A DNA stretch of 64,000 nt from Psoroptes ovis (taxonomy: Eukaryota; Arthropoda; Arachnida; Sarcoptiformes; Psoroptidae): the NCBI GenBank assembly GCA_002943765.1, contig PQWQ01000004.1:2852001-2916000 (forward strand), written 5' to 3'. Shown piece after piece: positions 13,601-24,768 of the stretch (the stretch's first letter is position 1; each line of letters starts with the position of its first letter). Made by a program: the position numbers and the translations under genes. The notes under the pieces were generated by a model. It made no database searches. It saw only the letters and a program-made list of their open reading frames with translations, and was not told the origin of the DNA.

Positions 13601-14762
13601 GTAACATAAATTCTCATATATGTTTGAATACAAATTGAAAAAAAATGAATAAATAAAAGAAAGAAATGAGAAAGATAGAATCCTGTTTACGATATTCTGA
13701 ATTCACATATATTTCAATGTATGTTTCAATTTCAATGTATTTCAATGAAGAAAATAAAAATAAAAGATGTTTATAAATAAATGAATAAATAAATAAATAC
13801 ATTTAGTTTTAACAGAATTAAACATTTAATAAAATATCTTTTTTGTTTTGTTGCTTTGTTTTAATTTTAATCATGATTCAATTTATATTCATTTTGAATC
13901 ATATATTGTAAATTATAAATGATACGGAAACTAAATATTATTAAATATTAAATACTTTGACACTTTAAATTTATGAGAATCTTTGCCATAAAAAAATACG
14001 CAGGTTATTTTTAAATTATTTTCTCCTTAAAACAATAAAAAAAAATCATAGAAGGGTTACATTTAAAAAAAATGTTTCAATGACCTTTCTCAGGCTGCAT
14101 CTGACCTTTCTCAATGCATGTACGTGATTTTATTTTACAATATCTGATCATTTAATAATCCTGCATCAGGGTTATTTGTTCATTTTATAATGTGATTTCG
14201 TGTGGATGCATATGAAATTATTTGAAAAAAAAGGTTGAAAAATCAAAAATGGTAAACTATTTCATTTTTCACATTGAAATCGTGTGGAAATTATGAAAAA
14301 TTCTTTTGTTTTTTTTTGTTGATTCTCAGTTTCATTTGTTATGGGAAACATGAAATAAATATATGATATAAAAATGAAAAATAATATCATGCTGTGTATG
14401 ATTGAAATTGATATTTTAATATATATTCAAATGTGAAAATGTGACGATTGTCAAAATCAAAATTGTATTGCCAAATGATGAATGAAAATGATATGATATG
14501 ATATAATATGATATGAATGAATGGATGAATGGAGAAAAATGATAAATGATGATGATGAATGATAAGTGCATTCATTTTTTTTTCTTTGACTTTTTGTTTG
14601 GTGCATATTTTAATTCTTATTTGAAAATTTTCAAATTTTATTATTTAAATTCAATTTTAGTCTATTTTTTCAAAGAAAAAAAAATATATTAATTTCATAA
14701 AAAAAAATTTGATGATGAAATATGCATATTTTAAAATGTATAATATCGTTAGCACAATGCTT

Positions 14763-14788
14763 GGTACAAATGCTTGAGCATTTGTACC
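14763..14788. repeat. Perfect 11-bp hairpin, 4-base loop
   Basis: GGTACAAATGC (14763-14773), loop TTGA, then GCATTTGTACC (14778-14788). This is a stable, comparatively GC-containing stem in very AT-rich surroundings, followed by AATAAA a few bases on. It is too short for a typical microRNA precursor. Confidence 0.8.
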
Positions 14789-16801
14789 GATAAATAAAGA
14801 TTTATTAATATTAAAATTGCATATAAAGTTTATCAAAAAATATTTTTAAAAATTATTTTGATATTCTCTTTACTTTCTTTTATTTTGGAATTGAATTGAA
14901 TTATGCAAACGAAAAAACAAAAAAAAAAGCTCAGAATAAAAACAATTCAAATTTGATTTTAGAGAATAAATGCAAATCCAATAAAATCATTGAACTCAAT
15001 GAATAAATATGATCATGTCTATTTTTGGTGTTAAAATGAAGAGAAAAAAAAAATTTAAATATTTTCTCGGGAAATATTTTTCTATTTAAATGAAAATAAA
15101 TAAAATTTAATTTTTTTTTTATTTTCTTAAATTCCAGAATTTTTAAATTCTTTAAAAGTTATTTTATTTGATTACAGAGAAAAAGAACTGGAAAAATTCA
15201 TTCACTAAAACGGCTCCAAAATGATACATGAATGGAAAATGAAGAAAACAAATTAAATAAATCTGTGTTTAGTTTGGAATTGAAAAGAAAGAAAAAATTT
15301 CCAAATAGAATATAATGTCAAATGAATATGAAAACGAGCAAAGAGAGGAAGAGATGTTTATAAATACATTTTCGAGATATTTCCAGAGATATTATAAATA
15401 TAAATAAATACAAAAAGAAATGAAAAAGAAAAAATTCAGATTTACAAATTGAATTTTTATCTTTTATCATCATCATCATCATCATCCTACATACATTCAA
15501 CATTTCATTTGAAATATTTTTCATTTAAAATATTTTTGTTTCGTTTCGATTTATTTATTCAATGCAATTCAATTCGCTTCACTTCAGTGGTGACATTTTT
15601 GGTGGCAATTTTCATTTCAATTTTTTGTTCTTCTGCAAAACAATTCGAAAAATTCCAATACAATTCCAAGCATTCATAAATAAATGAATGTTCAAGAGAA
15701 AAACCTGGCAATTGAATGGGAAAATAACATTTAAAATCTATGAATCTATGGAATTCATTTTCAATTTTTTTTTCAAGTCCTGACCAGGAAGAATTTTTAT
15801 TCTTTTTATTTTCATTCAAAATGATAGAATTTTCCAATATTCTTCCACGTTTTCCTTTTTTTTTTCAAATGAATCAATGAATGAATGAATGAATGGGAAA
15901 AAATTCTCACAATAGGTTCCTTTCTTCTTCTTCTTCTTCTTTTTCTATCTTCTTTGTATTGTTATTATTGGTATGCGGAACACACACACACACACACACA
16001 TGAAATTCAATTCTTATTTGTGAGAACGTACATGCGTTACGACCTAATCAAAATTAAATGATAATTGTGATATAAATAATAATAATAATGATAATAAAAT
16101 AAAAGCAATGAAAACAGAAAAAAAATAAATTGAAATTTCATCTAAAACTTTACCGAGATTTTTATGATGAATTACTCGTAATAAATGATGATTTAATCGG
16201 TCATTTATTTATTGATTCGTTATGAATGTTTTTCGTGTCAATTTTTCAATTCTCCACTTTTGAGTGTATCAGATTTTTCTCTGCATTTTTTCTGACAGCG
16301 AAATCACGCTTAAAATATACTCTGATGCTGCTATTCAATTTGCATGTTGCTATCTATTTGAACGAATATATTCAACAAATATGAGTTCAAAATTATTCGC
16401 ATGACTTGTCTAAATATCTATGTATATGAATGAATATATATATATTGTAACATGAAAATTGTTCAGAATAAATTGATTTTTTTTATCTTTTTCTCTCTCT
16501 CTTCCTTTGGATTCATTGATCATTTTTATGGATTCTATTCAATTTCAAATTTGATTGTAATCTTGAATATTATTGAAATAGAGAAAAAAAAATAGTAGAA
16601 TACAATTACAAATAATGGAAACATTTTTTTTTCAATTATTATTATTATTTCATTTGATTTCATCAATTATTATTATTATTATCATTATCATTATCGTCAT
16701 TATTATTAGCTTTATTATTATGATCATTAATATAATATAATAATGATTTGTGTCTATTTTATTATTATTATTTTATTTTTTACTTGTATTTTTTTCTTTC
16801 C

Positions 16802-16803
16802 AG
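16802..16803 (+). other. Putative 5'-UTR splice acceptor of the Di-Ras gene
   Basis: A pyrimidine-rich run ending TTTCCAG precedes 16804, about 220 bases upstream of the Di-Ras start codon. It is a good acceptor and suggests a leader exon (16804-17113) spliced to an unseen upstream non-coding exon. Confidence 0.4.
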
Positions 16804-17025
16804 TGAATGAAAATTAGTCCAAAATTATTCCGCTGCTATTGTTATCATCATCATCATTATTTCGAAGAAAAAATAATTATTATTAAATTCAGTGAAATTA
16901 ATACTGATAATAACAATAGTAATATTAATAACTAATAATAAAGACAAGCAAAAAGAAAAAGAAATAGAAGAAAAAAATCCATATTAATTAAAAAAAATTT
17001 CAATTCAAAACAAAACAAAACAAAA

Positions 17026-18067
17026 ATGCCCGAACAAAGTAATGATTATCGTGTTGTTGTGTTCGGTGCTGGCGGTGTTGGTAAATCCAGTCTGGTATTG
17101 AGATTTGTTAAGGGTAAATAATTGTTTTTTTTTTCTGTCTGAATTTTTAATTTGATCAATTTTCAATTATTGATATTCGTTTTTTATTTATTTTGACATC
17201 AATATTGATCAAAATGTATCTGATATTGTTTTGTCTATTACATATAATTCAAAATAAAATGAAAATAAATGAAAATAAACAGGAACATTTCGTGATGCAT
17301 ACATACCGACAATCGAAGACACATATCGTCAAGTAATATCATGTAATAAAAATGTATGCACATTACAAATAACAGATACGACAGGTTCACATCAATTTCC
17401 AGCAATGCAAAGACTGAACATAACGAAAGGACATGCATTTATGTTGGTGTTTAGTGTAACATCTAAACAAAGTTTAGAGGAATTGAATCATATTTACAGG
17501 GAAATAATTGAAACAAAACAAAATGATAATGCTAATAATAACAATCCAAATATGAATACAACGATACCAATTATATTGGTTGGTAATAAATCAGATGAAG
17601 AAAGTCAACGTGAAGTGACAGCCGAATATGCTCAAGAATATTGTTCAAAAATTTTAAAAGGATGCGGCTACATTGAAACATCGGCAAAAACTGGAAATAA
17701 TGTACATGAAGCATTTCAGGTAAATTTTTTCGAAATCAAATAGAATTCAAAACCAATACATTTACTTTTATTTTTTCTCATATTAATAATTGAGCTTTAT
17801 TAAAATGAAATTTTCATTTTTTTATTCATTTATTTTAATTTTTATATTCCCATTTCAAATCTATTTTTCAAAAAAAAAAAATTATTTATCTCAACATGAT
17901 AATCTACTGCCAAACAAACCACGCATAAAATGACCTCGAAAAAAAAATTATTCCAGGAATTATTATCGATGGATAAAACACGTAACATGTCATTACGAAT
18001 GGATTTGAAAAAAACACGATCACAAATACGTAAAGAAAAGCTTAAAGGACATTGTTTACTAATGTAG
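17026..18067 (+). CDS. Di-Ras (DIRAS1/2-type) small GTPase
   Basis: Three exons, 17026-17113, 17283-17719 and 17957-18067, join in phase to give 211 residues. Di-Ras proteins are membrane-bound Ras-family GTPases that sit largely in the GTP state. The N-terminus MPEQSNDYRVVVFGAGGVGK is close to vertebrate DIRAS2 as I recall it. G1 is GAGGVGKS (14-21). The switch II region reads DTTGS at 61-65, where Ras has DTAGQ: the catalytic Gln is Ser and Ala is Thr, as is typical of Di-Ras and consistent with low intrinsic hydrolysis. G4 is NKSD (131-134) and G5 is ETSAK (161-165). A basic tail leads to the CaaX box CLLM. An Asn-rich insertion (about 109-123) lengthens the loop before the G4 strand. Introns are 169 and 237 bp with GT-AG borders. 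The start gives the family's exact N-terminus. Confidence 0.95.
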
Positions 18068-18490
18068 TCGATGATTTATTTATTTTCTATTTTTAATTTT
18101 TATTTTTATTTTTTTTTGTAATTAAATGATATAAGAATATTGCAGATTTTTTTTTCATTTATTCATTCATTCATTCATTCATTTTTTTTACAAATTTTTA
18201 TCACATTATTGTTTCGACCAACACTCAGATACACAGACACAAACAATCACACGTACATACAAAAGTATGAAAAATTACCAAAAGGACAAAAAAAAACATC
18301 TGCCTAACATTGTGATTATCACTCTTGTTTCTAGTCATTATTATTATGGAAATTATTATTATTATTAATGTTAAGACAATTATCATTGATATAATTTATT
18401 ATTTATGATTTATAATCTTTTTTTTTGTTTTGTTATAAAAGAGATGAAATTGATTAATTTTATATGTTTGAAAATGTTTAATTTTATTTG

Positions 18491-18529
<39 letters not shown>

Positions 18530-18545
18530 TTTCTTGGTTAATTTA
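18068..18545. other. 3'-UTR/intergenic DNA with a 46-T run
   Basis: Downstream of the Di-Ras stop. An ATTAAA poly(A)-like signal lies at 18121-18126, and 46 consecutive T occupy 18493-18538, ending just before the mariner insertion. A later AATAAA (19485-19490) lies beyond the mariner, so the element may interrupt the 3' UTR. Confidence 0.5.
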
Positions 18546-19447
18546 TTAGGTCGGCAACTAAGTAACCGCCGATTTTTTGATAAAAAGTCAGAGACAATTT
18601 TTCATGTTAAAAAATAACTTTATTACGTAATGTGTTGCCCATTTTGATCAATGACCTTTTGCCATCTTCAGAGCACCATCATGATCTCATGTTCATAAAA
18701 CGTCTGGTTTTTGTCAGTAAAAAAACTGAATCAGGTGCCATTTGACATCATCATAATTTTTGAATTTTTTTCATTCGAGAAGTTGAGCAATGATGAAAAC
18801 AAAAAGTAATCAGATGGTGCAAGGTCAGGACTGCATGTTGAAATTGAGTAAACATTCCAACCAAGTTCCAGTAATTTTTGACAAGTGGTCAAAAGTGTGA
18901 GTGGCTTTGCATTGTCATGATGGAATACAACATTTTTTCGATTTGTTAATCCGAACCGCTTTAGAGTTGTTCCAAATGATTTTCAACACATGCATATGAT
19001 TCATGAGGTTTTTCTGCAATATCATGGGTAGTACTGTGACGATCCAAATCGATTATCACATTGATTATGAGATCATCAACTATGACACCTTTCAGTGAAA
19101 TATCATCAGAACGAAATCTGACAAACCAATTTTAACTCTGTCAATTTTTAGCGCTTGATCCTCATAAACACTGCACAAATTTTTATGAGCTTGTGATGCG
19201 TCTTTATCTTTGTAGAAATGAAAAAGCAAAATATCACAAAAATTCACCTTTTGAATTCCCATTTTTTAACGAAGGTCAAACGAAAACTACGCAATCGACC
19301 AAAAAAATTTTTTTTGCTAATTGACAACTGATTAGTCAGCTATCGAATGACATCATGTGTTTGACATTTGCACTTCTCCTTATACCCCAAAAATGGAACG
19401 AAAGCGGTCCATGATTGAAATCGGCGGTTACTTAGTTGCCGACCTAA
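18546..19447 (-). mobile_element. Degenerate mariner element with intact TIRs
   Basis: The ends are identical 30-bp inverted repeats (18546-18575 and 19418-19447), beginning TTAGGTCGGCAACTAAG. The element is flanked by TA on both sides (18544-18545, 19448-19449), the target duplication of Tc1/mariner elements. Inside, the minus strand encodes a decayed mariner transposase. An N-terminal piece starts MGIQKVNFCDILLF at about 19262. A C-terminal piece near 18740-18945 contains HDNAKP and SPDLAPSDY, with 34 residues between the two aspartates, which is the D,D34D mark of mariner. Stops and frame changes separate the pieces, and the length of 902 bp compared with about 1.3 kb indicates an internal deletion. 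It is non-autonomous, but its perfect ends could still be mobilised. Confidence 0.93.
18700..19262 (-). pseudogene. Broken mariner transposase
   Basis: Remains of the single mariner gene in frame-shifted pieces. The conserved DNA-binding N-terminus and the second and third catalytic aspartates (HDN and SDY motifs) are recognisable, but several stops interrupt the middle and the region carrying the first aspartate is missing or unrecognisable. No functional protein is expected. Confidence 0.85.
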
Positions 19448-20717
19448 TATTTTTATTTTTGTGGTTTTTTTTGTTTTTCCTTTGAATAAAGATTAAAAGA
19501 TTTGAACAATATTTTTTCTATAAATTAATATGGAAATAAATGTGAATATTCAGAACATTCATAATTTATAGTGAGATAATAATATATTGATTAATATATA
19601 TTTTATATGTAAGAATTATATTTATATAAATACACAAACTAATACACTCATACACACATGCACATAATAATATGAGAATTGTATTTGATTTTGAGAGCTA
19701 ATTTAATGACATTTGATAATGTCGAAAATTCAAAATTAATTTTTAAATAGAAGAATTGAAATCAGAAAAATGTTTCAAGCGAAATATGCAAGGTGCTTCA
19801 AATGCATAAAAAAATCTTGATTTTTTTCTCCCGATTTGAACACTCGAGAAAAAAATGTCTAGTAATCGATCATTAATCATTAATAATACTAATGATATTG
19901 CTGTTTGTTACTTACATCATTGACATTTTTATTATTATCATCATAATCATTATTATAAAGAACATTTAACAAATGAAAAACACCTTCATACATACTCATC
20001 TTGAAATTAATTTTTAATTTTTTTTTTTTTTTGCATTTTAGCATTTTGTATTTTTTAATATTTTTCACAAACATCTCAAACATTATGAATAATAATAATA
20101 ATAAAATATAATATCATATTCAATTATAATCATTATTTATTATTTTATATAAAAAATCAAGTTCAACAATGTTCAACATCAACAACAACAACAAATGAAG
20201 ACAAAAATAAAGACAAAGTGAAAAAATGAAATAAAAGTTTTCTATTTTAATTTTTTTTTTGTTTTTTTTTTCATTCACATTGATTTCAATGTATATTTTA
20301 CTTTATTTTTATTTTTTTTCAATTTAATAAATCAAAGTATAAAATGAGCGAAGTGAAAAGTGAAAAATATTCATTATAAATTGATAATAATAATTGAAAC
20401 GATAAGAAACAAGAACCAGAAACATGATAAATGTAAAGGAAGTAGAAAAGCCTAGCTAAGAACTAGCAAAAAAAAAAAAAAATCAATCAATCAAATTACT
20501 TTTGAAAAGTTAAAAGTGAAAGTTCTACCAATCAAATTACAAAGTTTTCATTATTATTATTTTCCATTCCAATATATATATATGTTGTTTATATTCTATG
20601 ATAATAATTATTAATTCTTTCATTTTTTTTCTATGGAAAAATTTATTTTGTAGTTTTCATTTCATTTCATTTTTTTTTGCTTTTTGTTTTGCTCTTTTTC
20701 AGTTTTGAACATTTGTG

Positions 20718-20749
<32 letters not shown>

Positions 20750-22096
20750 TAACATCATCATTCATCATTCATTATAATCATAAGCATTGAATGAAAAAAA
20801 AAACACACAAACATACATGAATACATGTGTACATATACAGCCATAAAATCACCATTTTGAACATGAAAAAAGTATTTAAAAATCAATTTAAAATACATCA
20901 AGCAACACACACACTTACACACACACACACACATTTTTGCATAAAATAAAGGGGAACTAAATATTTAATAGATTTTTGAAACAAATTTGAAACAAATTTC
21001 ATTTTATATACACAAACATACGAACACATTTGAACAATTGAACAATATTTGACTTTTTGTTGTCGTTGTTGTTGTTGTTATCAAATTCTCTGTTTTTTCT
21101 ATTATTATTTAAATGTAATTCGTATCAAATTATTATTAATTAAATAATTAACACAAATATTTCATTATTTTTTTAATTTTATTTTATTTTATTTTTGGAC
21201 AAAATTAATGCATCAAAATAAATCCACATGAAAATCAATCTGAAATCATACGTATTTATTTTGAAAATAAAATAAAGAAAATATTTAATAAAAAAAATGA
21301 AGAAAATAATTAAAAAAAAAATGTAAATGAATTCTTTATATTAGATTGTCTGAAAAGTTCATTTTGATTAATCAAGCAGAGTTGGCTAATGAAAATCGGC
21401 CAGAACTTTCCGGACAACTTAATATATTAAAATAGATGGGAAAAAAATAATTATAATATCATAATGGAAAATGAATTATATTCTAAAAATATTTTGAAAA
21501 TGTGAAATATTCAAAGAATTTTTTTTAATTATTGAAAGATTTGATGAAATGCTGAATGGAATATGGAGGAATTTTATTTTTTATTTTTCGTTTTTTGGAC
21601 AAAAATATAGAATTCAATCATCATTATTATAAATGAATATAAAATTTGTATTGAAAAAAAAGAATTATAAAAATGAAAGTAAAAAAAGGAATCACAAAAT
21701 ATTTCAAAAAAAGGTTTTCAAAAGTTCCAAGGTTTCTTATTTTTGGCATACATTTTTTGTTTTTGTTTTGAAAAATACAAAGAGACATACAGAATAATGG
21801 ATCTGAATTATATTTGTTACCATCAAATATAAAAGTATTTAATAATGAATTAATTGATTAATTTAATTTTTTTTTTCTTTGGGTTAAATAAATTAATGTC
21901 ATTTTTTATCTATGTATTGAATTTTACTTGTCTTTTATATGTCGAAATAATGATAATAATAATAATTGATGGAAATTATAATGAAATAATGTAATTAATC
22001 TTTTAAATGAATATATAACTTTTGTTTGGTTTGTATGCCTCTTCATTTGGTTTATAATTGATAAAATCTTTGATAAATACAACCAATAAATCATTT
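19448..22096. other. AT-rich intergenic stretch between Di-Ras and the P450
   Basis: No gene recognised. It contains CAT, CA and AAT microsatellites (about 20721-20762, 20913-20932), a poly(A)-like signal at 19485-19490, and one copy of the 80-bp inverted-repeat element (21341-21422). Confidence 0.6.
21341..21422 (+). mobile_element. 80-bp TIR element, copy 1
   Basis: TA-flanked 82-bp element. The left end TTAGATTGTCTGAAAAGTTC and the right end GAACTTTCCGGACAACTTAA form an imperfect inverted repeat of about 20 bp. It belongs to a small family with copies at 40487, 45221, 48284 and 52224. The TA target and termini suggest a miniature Tc1/mariner derivative. Confidence 0.75.
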
Positions 22097-23648
22097 TTAA
22101 TTTGAATTTCTATCAATAAATTTCAATCTAATTGGCTGATCTGGTAAATTGATTAAACGTGTACGAAAACCTAATTCTTTTCGATATTGTTGTGGATCAT
22201 ATTTAAGCAAAAATTTATTAATTAAATTTGCTAATAAAATATATAATTCTAGTTCGGCAATACGGCGTCCTAAACACATTCGTGTACCATGTCCAAATGG
22301 TATGTATAAATAACGATATAAATTACGATTTTTATTTTTTTCATCATTATTTAGCCAACGATACGGATCGAATTTATCAGCATTTGTATAATATTTTTCT
22401 AGACGACAAGCAATTTGATTTTGTGTTATAATTAATGTATTTTTTGGTATCAAATATTCATTTATGATCATATCATCAGTTGCTAATCGTCCAACACCGA
22501 TCGATACTGGTCGCAATCTTAATGTTTCTTTGATACATGCTTTCAATAATGGTGTTCGATCAAAATGTTCGGCTAAATTTACATTAAATTGAATTTAATA
22601 AAGAGAAATGAGAGATGAAATTCACAAATCGATTTATATGAATATTACCTTTAAAATAATGATCATTGCCTAATGTTTTTCTAACTTCTTCATATAATTT
22701 TTGTTGTATTTGTTCATGTTTAGCAATAAAATATAATGCAAAACCAGCTGTTGTTGATGTTGTATCAATACCGGCGAATATGAAATCCATTACGATTCCG
22801 AAAAGATCTTTTTTGGTGATATCTGGATCGAGAATCATTTGTTCAAGTATTGTTGATCGTTTTTCATTTCTATATTCGTTTAAATGTTTCAAATTATATT
22901 CCAATATTTTTTTGTCTAAAAATTTTGTTACAACACTATCCATTAAATCTTGACCATCAACTAAACATTGATAATCTTTGGTATGACGAGTTTGCCAACC
23001 ATCATATAATTCAGTTCGCATAACTGCATATAATGTTTTTTGGCCACCTTCTATCATCGTATTGCCATCTGCATTATTCGGAACAAAACAACCGATTCGA
23101 GCATCCAACATGATTGAACAAATACTTTCCAATGACCATCGATATAAAAATTCTTGTAAATTATCGATTGAATTATTATTTTTATGCCTTTTCAAACGAA
23201 TCGAATGAATCAAGTCTTCAACAATCAAATTTAATTGTTCATCATAAATATTAATAGATTTTGATTGAAGAAAATAATGTTTGAATAAATTTCTCAAACG
23301 TTTCCATTCATCACCATTTTCGGGAAAAATTCCACCAGATTGATATTTATGTGGCCGTTCATGACGATATTTGATCAATGCCCGGTGACTACGACGATAA
23401 GGATTATTACGTTGCTGTATGAACATTGATTCCATATCAATGGGATTAAATAAATGTAATATTTTATGATTTTTCGTTATTTCTTCGCGTACAATTTCAC
23501 CATAACGTTTTAAATTATAACAACCATTTTCATACATACTTTCAACATCATATTGTCCAATAATGGGAAAATAGCGCCATAAATTTCCAATAAACGGTAA
23601 TCGTTTTGGACCAGGTATTTGTTTAAATGATTTTATTATTTTGGTCAT
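22097..23648 (-). CDS. Mitochondrial-clan cytochrome P450, CYP302A1-like (ecdysteroid 22-hydroxylase)
   Basis: Two exons, 23648-22649 and 22572-22097, with a 76-bp GT-AG intron, give 491 residues. The proline-rich hinge is IPGPKRLPF (11-19). The I-helix oxygen-binding motif is AGIDTT (292-297). The K-helix ExxR is E349/R352. The heme loop is PFGHGTRMCLG with thiolate C433. The PFGHG heme loop, the GVGRL and QNQIACRLE segments and RRSHRAL match CYP302A1 (disembodied) as I remember it. That enzyme is the C22 hydroxylase of moulting-hormone synthesis in mitochondria, working with adrenodoxin. Only ten residues precede the hinge, so a normal import peptide is absent or encoded in an unseen exon; in-frame stops lie just upstream of the Met. 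The P450 identity is certain; the CYP302A1 assignment is probable; another mitochondrial-clan member is the alternative. Confidence 0.85.
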
Positions 23649-24768
23649 TTTTTTTATTTTATTTATTTATTTATTTTCACTAATATTCATGTATTACTTT
23701 AGTATTAATATTTATTTTATGTTTCTCAATTCCAAAAGTTGATCTTTTTTTCCACTAATAACAATAAAAGATTCAAATTTCATGAAATCCATCGATCGAT
23801 AGTAATGGCAAATGTTGAAATGAAAAAAATAAAATGAAAACGAACATAAAATAAGAAAAAAACAATCTGAGAAACAGAAAAATTCAATAAATAAATCAAT
23901 AGTCAACAAAACAGTAAAATTCAACAATAACAAAAACAAACATTTGAAAAAAAAATAAAAACAAATGGCAATTATTTTAATGTCATAATATCTTCATCAA
24001 CATAATCATCAATTCAAATAAATTCAAAAACATTGAAAATGTGATCATCATCATCGTTATTTAAGAGAGAAAAAAATCAAACATTAAACGATAGTCTTTT
24101 TGATAGTTTTCACATTTTCTTCGGATCGGATAATGCTAATACTAATGAATTGTACCAGTTTATACTGGTTTTTATTTCATTTATTAATTCATTCGTTCAT
24201 TTATTCATTGGATATTTTCACTTTCTATTTTATTTGTGACAGGTATTTATGTTTCAATGTTTAGTAGCTGTAAACATTTTCAAAACGTTTTTTTTCCTTC
24301 ATCCTCAAATCTTTTCATTTGTAGAGTATGTGGTATTGTTCATGTATACAAGTAACAAGCAATTGAAATAATGATAACAATTGATAAAATATTAATGAGA
24401 CCAAAAAAAAAAAAAAACAAAATAATGAAAATAAAATAGAATAGAATCGGAAATTTATATATTTTCATTAATTTCGGGAAAATAAAAATGAAATAAAATG
24501 AAAATACAATAAAATATAATCAAAATTGTAAAGAATTTTTATTATTTTTCCTGTATAAAAATAAAAACAAGAATAACATTTATATTTTTTGGTATTATTT
24601 ATTTATTTTTGGTCCATGATTCTCTATTTGGTTTGTCGTAATTAATTTATTTTTATTTATATCCATGATTCCATGAATTTCTTTGGTTTCTAAACGAATA
24701 GATTGAGATGTAAAGAATAATTGAGCAAAAATGTTTGAATTGAGATTGGCTATGCCAATAAGCTTACA
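23649..24768. other. Spacer between the P450 and PLC gamma
   Basis: No gene recognised. It forms the upstream region of the P450 and the downstream region of PLC gamma, both on the minus strand. TTTATT (minus-strand AATAAA) repeats occur near 24595-24606 and could end the PLC gamma transcript. Confidence 0.5.

Larger units (their letters stand above)
5864..16803. other. Long AT-rich intergenic stretch with repeats
   Basis: About 11 kb without a recognisable complete gene. It contains CA/TG microsatellites (about 7054-7072, 8547-8565, 10453-10466, 10942-10959, 15981-16000), CAT/AAT tracts, a 21-bp tandem array (9111-9225), three notable inverted repeats (8054-8104, 10646-10694, 14763-14788) and a more complex, less AT-rich patch at about 7470-8110. 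Small open frames here are low-complexity Phe/Ile/Tyr-rich shadows. Upstream non-coding exons of the Di-Ras gene could lie here. Confidence 0.55.

Noticed and set aside
15559..15837. 92-residue minus-strand frame with mixed composition
   Set aside because: No domain, no partner exon and no conservation clue; the frame length is within chance for this window.
20721..20762. Regular CAT/ATC repeat considered as a CRISPR-like array
   Set aside because: It is a plain trinucleotide microsatellite without spacers, in a eukaryotic genome.
22666..22953. Plus-strand frame opposite the P450
   Set aside because: Shadow of the minus-strand P450 exon.
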